Assembly (NCBI GenBank): GCA_902615915.1
Contig: CACMQQ010000002.1
Location: forward strand, 165,469 to 229,468
Direction of reading: 5' to 3'
DNA: 64,000 nt
Origin: an uncultured Fidelibacterota bacterium
Lineage (GTDB): Bacteria > Fidelibacterota > Marinisomatia > Marinisomatales > TCS55
Position 1 is the first letter of the stretch; the number at the start of each line of letters is the position of its first letter. A program made the position numbers and the translations under genes. This document shows positions 25,225 to 33,802 of the stretch, piece by piece. The notes under the pieces are model-generated. The model made no database searches. It was not told the DNA's origin and saw only the letters and a program-made list of their open reading frames with translations.

Positions 25225-26261
25225 TTTTGTTTTTTCATAACAAGTTCAGCTACATCGACAGACCTGTTTGAATAGCCCCATTCATTATCATACCAAATAA
25301 CAAGCTTAAGCTTATTATTGCCAAAAACTTTTAACCATCTCAAATCAATCACACATGATTGTTTAATACCTTTAAAGTCAATAGAAACTAAAGACTCTTC
25401 ATTTAATAAAATTACTTCTGGATATTTTTTCTCAATACTTTTAAATACATCTATAACGTCTTTTTCCCTAATAATTTTATTTAGGGTTAGCGTAATGTCA
25501 GAAGCTGATACAATAGCAGTAGGCACTCTAAAGCTCATAGCGCTAATATCTTGATTCATTTCCGGTAAAGCTAATCTTATTGCTGGCATTAAGGTTGTTT
25601 TTTTTGGGATTAAACTATCTAGACTTGCTCTTCCCAATGCAAAGTCTTTCCAATAATGACCAGGGCTACTTACCGATTTTAAGCTGCCATCAGTAAGATT
25701 TTGATAGCCTAACCATGGATGTAGAGTAGTTATGAAACCATCTTTAATTCCAAATTCATTGTCAAGTGCTTTTAATGCAGGCGCACAAGCATTAGCATCG
25801 CAAATGCTTGAACTAATAACATTATTTTCTTTTATATAGCTATCTTCATTTGCTGCAAGAATTAACGTTTGATCAATATATTTACTAGGAGAATGCGTTA
25901 CGATAATTTTTTTCACGCATTTATCAATTAACTTATGTGAATTTTTGACATTATTCAAAATTCCTGATGAATCAAAAATAATATCAGTTCCGCTTTCGTT
26001 CCATTTCACGTCACTTATATTTTCTTCAGAAAAAAAGTTAATTTCTTTTTCTCTGTTTATTATTGAATTATTGCTTTTATTAACAGATAATTTATTTTCT
26101 AATTTTCCATAGATTGTGTCATAATTTGCTAAATACACATGATTGTCAATTAAGGAATCAAGATCATTTATTGCTACAACCTCAAAATCATCCTTAGATT
26201 GAATAATTCTAAAAATTGCTCTGCCAATCCTGCCAAATCCGTTTATACCTATTTTGTACAT
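25221..26261 (-). CDS. Glyceraldehyde-3-phosphate-dehydrogenase-like protein with altered active-site motif
   Basis: A 346-residue GAPDH-family enzyme. INGFGRIGRAIFR at 6-18 is the NAD loop, and DNEWGYSNRSVDVA near the C-terminus is diagnostic. The catalytic segment, normally CTTNC, is CDANA here: Cys154 and Asn157 are kept and the second Cys is shifted to 159. The general-base His is retained in TTLHPWLGYQ (His181). The substrate-binding stretch around 198-222 is also unlike housekeeping GAPDH. Placement at the head of a phosphatase-cytidylyltransferase-aldolase-dehydrogenase group indicates a biosynthetic enzyme oxidising an aldehyde phosphate, such as a tetrose or triose phosphate; this is inference. 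Its stop overlaps the HAD gene. Confidence 0.82.
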   Translation of the reverse strand: MYKIGINGFGRIGRAIFRIIQSKDDFEVVAINDLDSLIDNHVYLANYDTIYGKLENKLSVNKSNNSIINREKEINFFSEENISDVKWNESGTDIIFDSSGILNNVKNSHKLIDKCVKKIIVTHSPSKYIDQTLILAANEDSYIKENNVISSSICDANACAPALKALDNEFGIKDGFITTLHPWLGYQNLTDGSLKSVSSPGHYWKDFALGRASLDSLIPKKTTLMPAIRLALPEMNQDISAMSFRVPTAIVSASDITLTLNKIIREKDVIDVFKSIEKKYPEVILLNEESLVSIDFKGIKQSCVIDLRWLKVFGNNKLKLVIWYDNEWGYSNRSVDVAELVMKKQK

Positions 26262-26311
26262 TAATTAAATTGAATGAAAATTTTAGTTATGATTATTTAA
26301 TAAAGTTAAAA

Positions 26312-26470
26312 TTAAATAATGTTTTTAAATATTCTTACACTTTCCGTATTTAAATTCATTACAGTCAAACCTTGGCAATGCAAATATGTTTTTTTTAAGT
26401 TATCTTCAACTAATTCTCTGGATTCAACATTAAAGGCATAGCTATAATTATTTTCATGTTTTATGCTTAT
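26312..26470 (-). pseudogene. Orphan open frame, possible C-terminal remnant of a lost gene
   Basis: In the 192-base gap between the capsule-synthesis gene and the GAPDH-like gene, one minus-strand frame is open for about 52 codons from a TAG at 26473 to TAA at 26314. It reads like protein (AFNVESRELVEDNLKKT, LHCQGLTVMNLNTESVRIFK). It has no ATG near its beginning and no Shine-Dalgarno motif. I do not recognise the family. The first codons overlap the end of the capsule-synthesis gene. It may be the tail of a gene replaced by the present upstream neighbour, or a chance open frame. The rest of the gap, 26262-26311, shows nothing. Confidence 0.35.
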
Positions 26471-27902
26471 CTAAATATATAAATAAATTTTTTAAAGCTA
26501 TTTCTGCCATCTCTATGTTTATTTTATCAGATTTATAGCTGTTCTTGTAATCTAGCAATTCAAATGAGTTTTCAACTTGTGCGCTATTTAGAGCGTATAG
26601 AGATTTAGAAAATTGACTCTTTGTTAAGTCGTTTGTTTTAAAAATATAATGAATTGCTTTTGCTGTGTCAATGAAAGAAGAAGAATAAAATACTGTTGGT
26701 AAATAATTTATTATTTGATGCATGCCGAACGAAATTACTGGTTTTTTTTTATAAATGGCTTCGAAACCAGCAGTTCCTGTAAATGTTGCAACTGAATTAC
26801 ATTCTTCAATTAAATCTAAAGATTGTATTGAAGGATCAGCAAAGTATACGTTTCCAATCTTATCAAGCTGACTATAAAATGATTTTGATCTAACTGAAAA
26901 GCTTTGTCCGTGTTCTTTAACAATTATTGAAACATCTGCAGGTACATTTTTTGACATCCAGGTTATAGCTTCCATGCTATTATTGAATTCTGGAGACAAC
27001 CATAGTAAAGATATTTCTGGTTCAAGATGAAGTGGAAAATAAATAAATTTTTTCTTTTTGATTTGATTCATGGTCAAAGATATTGATTTTACATATTTAA
27101 AATTAGTGTATCTTCTTATTTGCGGCATTACCCACCCAAATAATTTATATGAATTTTTATCATAATTATTTCTAATAAACCTCTTAAAATCGAATATTAA
27201 AATTTTAAAGATGTTAATTAAAGTTTTTTTTAATCTTATATCATTAAAATAAGCCAATCTATTTACACTGGCAACCCATGGATGAAAAGATATATTAGCA
27301 TCAATTTTATTATTGTAGTTTGACAAATTTTTTAATATTGATTTTTTTAGGAAGATGTTATTTAAATAATCATCATCAGACCATAAGTGATAATCACCAT
27401 GCCTCGTTGGAGCAATAGATAATATTTTAATATTATTTTTTTTAGCAACAATGGTTTTTAGCTTGCTAGGATAAAATTGAATTATCAAATCAAAGTTATT
27501 TATAATATTTTCATTTTTAATTATATCTGTAATAATATTTAAATATTTTTTGTGCAATGGGATTTTAGATTTTTTATTAAAAGGTGTTTTTAGGGCATTA
27601 TAAAGATATCCTTGGCCAATTGCCCTATTTTCAGAAATCAACATATTTATGTTTATGTTATACTTAGACTCAATTCGTTTAGACTCATTTATAATATCTA
27701 TTTTATCAAAATCTTTAAGTTTTATTTCATTATAATTTTTAATGGTGAAATCACTATTCTCATCTTGGTTAATAATTTTTCTAAGATTTTCATCTTTTAT
27801 GATAAATGTAATTTTTATCCCATATTTTCTTCTTAAAACAATACCTAAAGATATTAAAAAACCTCTTTGCTCATTTTCTATATAGATGCAAACTCTTTCC
27901 AT
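26454..27902 (-). CDS. Capsular polysaccharide biosynthesis protein (capsule-synthesis GT-B-like)
   Basis: A 482-residue protein resembling the KpsS/LipB-type capsule synthesis family. The C-terminal half is recognisable: KKFIYFPLHLEPEISLLW near residue 290, IIVKEHGQS, then a segment with SVATFTGTAGFEAIYKKKP, which is the donor/acceptor loop of this superfamily (GxxGxEA). The N-terminal half is basic and less conserved. It could transfer an acid sugar such as Kdo or another ulosonic acid, as do KpsC/KpsS relatives. The neighbours on both sides encode CMP-acid-sugar enzymes, which suits that role. Starts at ATG 27902, 7 bases after the cytidylyltransferase stop. Confidence 0.7.
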   Translation of the reverse strand: MERVCIYIENEQRGFLISLGIVLRRKYGIKITFIIKDENLRKIINQDENSDFTIKNYNEIKLKDFDKIDIINESKRIESKYNININMLISENRAIGQGYLYNALKTPFNKKSKIPLHKKYLNIITDIIKNENIINNFDLIIQFYPSKLKTIVAKKNNIKILSIAPTRHGDYHLWSDDDYLNNIFLKKSILKNLSNYNNKIDANISFHPWVASVNRLAYFNDIRLKKTLINIFKILIFDFKRFIRNNYDKNSYKLFGWVMPQIRRYTNFKYVKSISLTMNQIKKKKFIYFPLHLEPEISLLWLSPEFNNSMEAITWMSKNVPADVSIIVKEHGQSFSVRSKSFYSQLDKIGNVYFADPSIQSLDLIEECNSVATFTGTAGFEAIYKKKPVISFGMHQIINYLPTVFYSSSFIDTAKAIHYIFKTNDLTKSQFSKSLYALNSAQVENSFELLDYKNSYKSDKINIEMAEIALKNLFIYLDKHKT

Positions 27903-27909
27903 TTAGACT

Positions 27910-28587
27910 TTAACTTTTTTTAATTAAGAATTCAGCAAAATCAAAGTCTAGTGAGTCATCAATATCTATTGACCTATGTTTGGGCATAACATGAAATGTA
28001 AAATTGCTATAATCTATTTTTCGTTTTTTTATGAAATAATTAATATCAAAACAATATACTGCTCCATTTAAGATGTAAAACTCGCTATTTAAAGACAATG
28101 AGTTTTTAATATTCAACTCTTCTAAAGAAGATCTATCTTTTTTCATTTTAAAAATCCAGTTAGGTTTTTTTTCATATTTTGAAACGCTCATACAAAATTT
28201 TTTATTGCTATTTTCAAGCTTAGTGATGCAATCGTCAATATCTTGTGATGTTCTTAATGGCGATGTTGGTTGAATTAGAACTAAAATATTATAATTAGGC
28301 TCTATACTTAATAAATCTAAAATTACATCCTCAGATTTAGTATAACTTTTTGATAGACTTTCAGATCTTTTTTTAATGAATATGTTTTTATATTGAGTAG
28401 CAAATTTAAGAATTTTCTCATCCTCGCTAGAAACATATACTTTATCTATTAATGAACTATTTCTCGATGCCTCGATGCTCCAGTGTATTAATGGCTTTCC
28501 ATTAAATTTTTTCATATTTTTGCTTTTCAGTCTTTGGCTCATACCTTTTGCAGGAATCAAAGCAACAACTCTTTTGTTATTAATCAA
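27910..28587 (-). CDS. CMP-acylneuraminate-type cytidylyltransferase (LegF/NeuA-like)
   Basis: A 225-residue NeuA-family enzyme that would couple CTP to a nonulosonic acid. LIPAKGMSQRLKSKNMKKFNG is the family signature with Arg and Lys residues; YVSSEDEKI, LIQPTSPLR and DIDDSLDFDFAE near the end are also typical. Overlaps the PtmE-like gene by 4 bases and ends the legionaminic-acid-like group 33802-27910, so LegF is the natural guess. Confidence 0.85.
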   Translation of the reverse strand: MINNKRVVALIPAKGMSQRLKSKNMKKFNGKPLIHWSIEASRNSSLIDKVYVSSEDEKILKFATQYKNIFIKKRSESLSKSYTKSEDVILDLLSIEPNYNILVLIQPTSPLRTSQDIDDCITKLENSNKKFCMSVSKYEKKPNWIFKMKKDRSSLEELNIKNSLSLNSEFYILNGAVYCFDINYFIKKRKIDYSNFTFHVMPKHRSIDIDDSLDFDFAEFLIKKS

Positions 28588-29639
28588 ATTTTTTCAGATG
28601 CTTGTTTGTATTCTTTCCATTGACCAACATCAACCCAGTCATTTTCTGGTATTGGATATACGCCTACTTTTTTTGATTTTTTCTTTAACTCTAATATTAA
28701 ATCATTAATATCAAAAAAAGTATCTGATGGAATTAGATCCAATATGGTCTCGTTCATTATGTAAAGGCCAGTATTAACTAAGAATTTATAGGTAGGTTTT
28801 TCTTTAATTTTTTTTAAAAGACCTTCGCTTCCTAATTCACATGTACCAAAAGGTATTTTATATTTTTTCAAAGAAGCTACTAAAGTCAAATCTTGATTTT
28901 TACCCTTATGATAACTAATTATATCAGAAAAATCACTGTTAATTATTGTATCACAATTTATTACTACAAACTCTGATTTGATTTTATTTTTTAAAAATTT
29001 TAGACTCCCAACTGTACCTAATGGTTTGATTTCATCTATAAAGTCAATATTAAAATTTGGCTCTAATTCATCGAAATACGCCTTAAGGATTTTACTTTTA
29101 TAATTAACCGTTAGATAAAAATGATTATAACCTTGTTCTATAAATCTATTTATGATATGAAGTATAACTGGCTTTTCATGAATTGGTATAAGTGGTTTAG
29201 GTAAAATATTAGTAAATGGCTTTAATCTAGTGCCTTTACCGCCAGCCATAATAACTACAGGCGTATTAACACTTTTGACATCTTTTTTGATCTTACCGCC
29301 CATTAGATCATTTAAAGTGACATAATCAAAAAACTTATTGTTTTTCTTCAATATGGGAATCATTTCTACCTTATTTTCAGTCATTATTTTTAGAATATCT
29401 TCATTTGATAATTTTTTCTCATAAATGTTAATTGAATTTTTGTTATAAGCATTCTCAATTTTTTCATTAAAATCACTACCATTTAAAATTGATCTCCTCA
29501 TGTCGCCATCAGTTAGAGTACCGAGAAAGTTATTTTTTTTATCAACAACGACAAGGCATTTTTTTGCAGTTTTATTTAACTTTTTCATTGCCTGAGAGAT
29601 AGTACTTTCAGGTCCAATTAAAATATCAACTTTTTTCAT
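28584..29639 (-). CDS. ptmE: CBS-domain nucleotidyltransferase (PtmE-like glucosamine-1-phosphate guanylyltransferase)
   Basis: A 351-residue protein with a CBS pair at about 1-120 (GTLTDGDMRRSIL and the second copy up to VTLNDLMGG) fused to a nucleotidyltransferase domain from about 125. The loop MAGGKGTRLKPFT and PKPLIPI mark the NTP site, and VINCDTI the metal Asp. This architecture is that of PtmE, which makes GDP-glucosamine for legionaminic acid in Campylobacter. The adjoining LegG-, LegI- and LegB-like genes support the call. CBS domains suggest allosteric control by a nucleotide. Confidence 0.8.
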   Translation of the reverse strand: MKKVDILIGPESTISQAMKKLNKTAKKCLVVVDKKNNFLGTLTDGDMRRSILNGSDFNEKIENAYNKNSINIYEKKLSNEDILKIMTENKVEMIPILKKNNKFFDYVTLNDLMGGKIKKDVKSVNTPVVIMAGGKGTRLKPFTNILPKPLIPIHEKPVILHIINRFIEQGYNHFYLTVNYKSKILKAYFDELEPNFNIDFIDEIKPLGTVGSLKFLKNKIKSEFVVINCDTIINSDFSDIISYHKGKNQDLTLVASLKKYKIPFGTCELGSEGLLKKIKEKPTYKFLVNTGLYIMNETILDLIPSDTFFDINDLILELKKKSKKVGVYPIPENDWVDVGQWKEYKQASEKI

Positions 29640-29641
29640 AC

Positions 29642-30832
29642 CTAATATGTTATTTTTTTTCTAAATAGAGTTTTATCGATTTTAACATTACTAATAACTT
29701 CTGCAATTTGATCACCAGAGTTACCTTTTCCATATGGATTTATACAGTTCTTTGATTCGGCTCTAAATTCTTTGGAAAAAACACATTTTTTTATTGATTC
29801 TATAATTTGTTTCTCATTGTAGTCAGCATCAATAACATTGGTCGATCTGAGGCGCTTATCTTGCCTTGATCCAATATTTACCGTTGGCAAACCAAAATAT
29901 GGTGTTTCTTTTATTCCGCTTGAAGAGTTTCCAACGCAAGCTCCGCTAACAACATTAGAACAATAATTAAAAATTCCATGATAATTATATCTACCAAGAC
30001 TGCCAATTATTGTAATGTTTGAATCATTTTCCCATGAAAAACTATTTATTTGATCTATTATTTTTTTTCCACCTGCATCATTGTTAGGATAAGTAATTAT
30101 AATTTTAAAATTTTCTTCAACAGATAATTTGTTTAAAGCTTTTAGGGAAGGAAGGATTTGATTGGCTGAGTCATTGAATTCTGTTGTGACTGAATGTTGC
30201 GTAAAAATAATTACTGGTGAGCTTTCGTCCAAGTTATATAAGTTTTGCAATTCTATATGAGAAGCATAGTTTCTGTTTGCTAATAAATCAATAGCTGGAA
30301 ATCCAACATTATGAATTCTCCAAGTCTCCTCTCCTAAATTAATGATTCTATTTTTAGCTTCCTCATTAGTACAAAAGTGTAAATGCGATAACTTTGTCAT
30401 AGCATGGCGAACCGAATCATCGAGCGCTCCACCCTCCGTTACATCACCACCCTCAATATGAGCTGTCGGAATGTTCATCTGAGTACTTGCAACCACTGCT
30501 GCTAATCCTTCAAATCTATCTGCATATACTATATGAAAGTCTGGCTTTAATTCGTTTAGTATCTTACTTAGGTTAGAAATGCCTGTGCCAATTGAATTTG
30601 CAGTAGAATAAAGATCGTCACTGATTGTCTCTAGATGAACTTCCCTAAAAATTTTAAAACCATCCTTTTCAATTTCTTTCTTTGTAGAGCCAAAATCCTC
30701 TTGTAAATGAGCCCCAGAAACTAATAAAAAATACTCAAGGTTAGGATGCTCATCAATTGCTTTTATTATAGGATATTGCAAACCATACTCTGCACGATTT
30801 CCTGTAAAAATTGCTACTTTTCTTTTTTTCAT
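29642..30832 (-). CDS. Hydrolysing NDP-HexNAc 2-epimerase (LegG/NeuC-like)
   Basis: A 396-residue NeuC-family enzyme. The N-terminus AIFTGNRAEYGLQYPII is the family signature; HIEGGDVTEGGALDDSVRHAM contains the catalytic acid residues, and CVGNSSSGIKETP and NIGSRQDKR the nucleotide-binding end. In the legionaminic pathway LegG hydrolyses the GDP-sugar while inverting C2 to give the ManNAc-type precursor of the synthase. The neighbouring PtmE suggests a GDP- rather than UDP-linked substrate. 3 bases separate it from the PtmE gene. Confidence 0.88.
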   Translation of the reverse strand: MKKRKVAIFTGNRAEYGLQYPIIKAIDEHPNLEYFLLVSGAHLQEDFGSTKKEIEKDGFKIFREVHLETISDDLYSTANSIGTGISNLSKILNELKPDFHIVYADRFEGLAAVVASTQMNIPTAHIEGGDVTEGGALDDSVRHAMTKLSHLHFCTNEEAKNRIINLGEETWRIHNVGFPAIDLLANRNYASHIELQNLYNLDESSPVIIFTQHSVTTEFNDSANQILPSLKALNKLSVEENFKIIITYPNNDAGGKKIIDQINSFSWENDSNITIIGSLGRYNYHGIFNYCSNVVSGACVGNSSSGIKETPYFGLPTVNIGSRQDKRLRSTNVIDADYNEKQIIESIKKCVFSKEFRAESKNCINPYGKGNSGDQIAEVISNVKIDKTLFRKKITY

Positions 30833-30840
30833 TTTTTATT

Positions 30841-31758
30841 TTATAATACCTTTTCTAATGCCCATTCAATATCTACTGAGGGTAACCAGCCAAGATTTTT
30901 TAATTTTTGATTGTCTAATATTGTATTATTATTTTCTTTAATTTCTTTGTTAAGAGATTGAATAATTTTTTTTGAAGAAGTTAATTTAATTATTTTTTTT
31001 GCGATAAAGTTAGCTGATAAGCCTTTATTGGAAGAAATATTATAAATTTCAAAATGAGATTTAAACCCGTTCATGATTAAAATTTTCATAGCATTTACAA
31101 CATCGTAAATGTGAATATAATCACTCACAGCATTTTCGTCTTTCATGGTAATAAATTTGTTATTTGTTTTTAGCTGTTTAATTATATCAGAAAATATTGT
31201 ACCGTCTTTAATTATGCCGCCGTACACATTTGAAAGCCTTAAGATTATTGATTTTATATCGTGTTTTTTACTAAGATTTTCTATAACTGCTTCAGAGTAT
31301 AATTTAGTTTGGGCATAAAAAGTTTTTGGATCTGTCTCTGAGTTCTCATTTAAGGGATAATTTAAATTATTACTATAAACTAAAGATGTTGATGGAAACA
31401 TGAAATATTTAATTTTTAGGTTAGTACAAAATTTAAATACGTTTAATAGAGAAATTAAATTCTCATAAATAGTGGCCATTGGATTGCTTTGAGAGAATTT
31501 TACGCTTGAAATACCATATAAATGTATAAAAAAAAATGTGTGATCATTATTTAATTCTTTTACAAGCCTAATTAATTTATTTTTATTGCTATCAAATTTC
31601 CCTGTAAATTTGATGACATTATTAGAAAAGCGAGTTTTTGTGAAGTCAGGGTTTTCAGAGAAAGCTAAAATTTTATGTTTTTCATTTGATAACTCTTCTA
31701 TTAAGAATCTAGCTATATATCCTGATGCTCCAGTAATAATAAAACATAAATTTTTCAT
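30841..31758 (-). CDS. NAD-dependent epimerase/dehydratase or reductase (SDR)
   Basis: A 305-residue extended SDR with cofactor loop FIITGASGYIARFL at 6-19 and catalytic TFYAQTKLYSEA. Domain order is ordinary. What makes it notable is position: between LegG- and LegI-like genes, where an aminotransferase (LegC) and acetyltransferase (LegH) would complete legionaminic acid but are absent. A 4-keto reductase acting on the LegB product is an attractive possibility, not proven. It might equally be a C4 epimerase. Nine bases from both neighbours. Confidence 0.78.
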   Translation of the reverse strand: MKNLCFIITGASGYIARFLIEELSNEKHKILAFSENPDFTKTRFSNNVIKFTGKFDSNKNKLIRLVKELNNDHTFFFIHLYGISSVKFSQSNPMATIYENLISLLNVFKFCTNLKIKYFMFPSTSLVYSNNLNYPLNENSETDPKTFYAQTKLYSEAVIENLSKKHDIKSIILRLSNVYGGIIKDGTIFSDIIKQLKTNNKFITMKDENAVSDYIHIYDVVNAMKILIMNGFKSHFEIYNISSNKGLSANFIAKKIIKLTSSKKIIQSLNKEIKENNNTILDNQKLKNLGWLPSVDIEWALEKVL

Positions 31759-31766
31759 TACAAAAA

Positions 31767-32807
31767 TTATTCAATTTCACTAAGATCGATATGATGATCT
31801 TTTTTTAAATTTTTTTTACAAACTTTGCCAATAAGGCTTTTATAATCAGAAGCAAATAAAGGACCAATACCTGGTCTTTTAACCCATAAGTTGTCTTCAG
31901 AAAGTATTTCCCCTTTGGATATTGGCTTTGTTGTAACTACAGATGCAAAAGCAAATTTCATGGTTGGAATTTCTTCTTTAACCGGAGCTTTGTTGCCCCC
32001 TCTGGCTTGACGAAGAATGTTTACACCTTCTATTAAATCAATACATGTTCTTAAGTCCATTGAATTCGGTATATCTGGCCCATTTCTTCCCATTGTATCT
32101 GTAAAATGCCTTTCTATTATTGATGCTCCAAGAGCTACAGCGCCAAAGGATGGTAAATTGGATGAGGTATGATCCGACAAACCGATAACTGCGTTTGGAA
32201 ATTCTTCTATCATTTCTGTTATTGCACCAAGCCTAACTAAGTTAGGTGGAGTAGGATAAATATTTGTACAGTGTAACAAAGCATATTCAATATTATGATT
32301 TTCTAAAATATTTACTGATTTTCTAATACTATTTATATCATTCATGCCAGTGCTTAAGATTATGGGCTTGCCAAAAGATGCTATATGTTCAATAAGTGGG
32401 TAATTATTACATTCTCCTGACCCTATTTTATAAGCTGGAACTCCTATTTTTTCTAACCTATTTGCAGCAGCTCTTGAAAAAGGTGTGCTTATAAAAATTT
32501 TTCCTCTTGATTCAACATAATTTTTTAAAGCTAATTCATCTTTTTCGTTTAAAGCACATTTTTCAATTATATCAAATATAGACTCATTGGTATGAACTGG
32601 TATAATTTTTTTTGCTTCAAAAGACATTTCTTCATCAGCAATGTGCGTTTGATGCTTTATAACCTCAACTCCTGCTTCAATAGCTGCATCAACCATACTT
32701 ACAGCAATATCTAAATTACCATCATGATTAATGCCAATTTCTGCTATAACGAGAGGTTCATAATCATATCCAATTTTTCTTCCTGAAATTTCTATAAAAT
32801 TATTCAT
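31767..32807 (-). CDS. Nonulosonic acid synthase (LegI/NeuB family)
   Basis: A 346-residue NeuB-family synthase condensing phosphoenolpyruvate with a 6-carbon N-acyl sugar. TIM-barrel start VIAEIGINHDGNLDIA, KHQTH, STPFSR, KIGSGECNN, STGMND, HCTNIYP, GLSDHT and ERHFT all match the family. The C-terminal antifreeze-like SAF domain begins near residue 285 (PISKGEILSEDNLWVKRPG). GINHDGN and ECNNYPLI are shared with legionaminate and neuraminate synthases. The position next to LegB and LegG argues for a LegI-like enzyme. Starts at ATG 32807 with a moderate AGG motif. Confidence 0.9.
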   Translation of the reverse strand: MNNFIEISGRKIGYDYEPLVIAEIGINHDGNLDIAVSMVDAAIEAGVEVIKHQTHIADEEMSFEAKKIIPVHTNESIFDIIEKCALNEKDELALKNYVESRGKIFISTPFSRAAANRLEKIGVPAYKIGSGECNNYPLIEHIASFGKPIILSTGMNDINSIRKSVNILENHNIEYALLHCTNIYPTPPNLVRLGAITEMIEEFPNAVIGLSDHTSSNLPSFGAVALGASIIERHFTDTMGRNGPDIPNSMDLRTCIDLIEGVNILRQARGGNKAPVKEEIPTMKFAFASVVTTKPISKGEILSEDNLWVKRPGIGPLFASDYKSLIGKVCKKNLKKDHHIDLSEIE

Positions 32808-32824
32808 TTCTTACCTACGTTAAA

Positions 32825-33802
32825 TTAAACGTTATAATTAGTGGATTTAAAAAAATCAATATTTTCTTTAATCCATTCGATTGTTATTTTCAATCCTTCC
32901 TCTAGTTTAAATTGAGGTTTCCAATTTGTATATTTAATAATTTTACTATTATTACAGACTAATCTTTCAACCTCACTTTTATTTGGTCTTAATCTAGAAT
33001 CAGTTGATTTGATGTCTAAGCTGACGTTCATTATGTTTAGGATTTTTTGAGCAAGTGAAATCATTGATATTTCAGAATTCATACCAATATTAATACATTC
33101 GCCGTTAAGTGAATCAGAATTATAAATTTCAAAAAATCCATTGCATGTATCATTTACAAAAGTAAAATCCCTTGTTGGGTCAAGCTTGCCGAGCTCAATA
33201 AATTCTTTGTTAGATACAATTTGCGATATAATTGTAGGAATAATTGCTCTTGCAGACTGTCTAGGACCATAAGTGTTAAAAGGGCGGACAATCTTAACAG
33301 GCATAGAAAAAGACTTGTAATAACTAATTGCCAATTGGTCAGCGGCTATTTTTGATGCAGAATAGGGAGATTGGCCAACTGATGGATGATTTTCATCGAT
33401 AGGCACATATTGTGCTGAACCATATGTTTCGCTAGTTGAAGTTATCAAAACTTGTTCTATGTCTAATTTTTTTGCAGATTCAAGAATATTATAGGTTCCT
33501 TCAATGTTTGTTCTAATATATGCTTGCGGGGAAATATACGAATATGGGATTCCAATGAGCGCTGCCAGATGAAAGACGGAACTGCAAGATTTCATAGCCT
33601 CGGAAACAGAATCATAGTCTCTTATATCTCCAAGTATAACTTTAATTTCATTTTTATATTTTGATCTTTCTAACCAACCCCAATCATTATTAGAGTTGTA
33701 TCTGTCAAAAGCAACAATATCAAAGCCTTTTTCAAATAATATGTCACAAAGATGTGATCCAATAAAACCAGAAGCTCCAGTAATTAAAATCTTTTTATTC
33801 AT
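32825..33802 (-). CDS. legB: NAD-dependent 4,6-dehydratase LegB
   Basis: A 325-residue extended SDR. ILITGASGFIGSHLCDIL and the following AFDRYNSNNDWGWLE are strongly LegB-like; TSTSETYGSAQYVPIDE and PYSASKIAADQLA hold the catalytic residues, with Tyr-Lys in the latter. It would convert GDP-GlcNAc to the 4-keto-6-deoxy sugar, the first committed step to legionaminic acid. A TTG at 33841 would give 13 more residues, but the ATG at 33802 places the first beta strand correctly and overlaps the upstream stop by only 8 bases, so I chose it. Confidence 0.87.
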   Translation of the reverse strand: MNKKILITGASGFIGSHLCDILFEKGFDIVAFDRYNSNNDWGWLERSKYKNEIKVILGDIRDYDSVSEAMKSCSSVFHLAALIGIPYSYISPQAYIRTNIEGTYNILESAKKLDIEQVLITSTSETYGSAQYVPIDENHPSVGQSPYSASKIAADQLAISYYKSFSMPVKIVRPFNTYGPRQSARAIIPTIISQIVSNKEFIELGKLDPTRDFTFVNDTCNGFFEIYNSDSLNGECINIGMNSEISMISLAQKILNIMNVSLDIKSTDSRLRPNKSEVERLVCNNSKIIKYTNWKPQFKLEEGLKITIEWIKENIDFFKSTNYNV

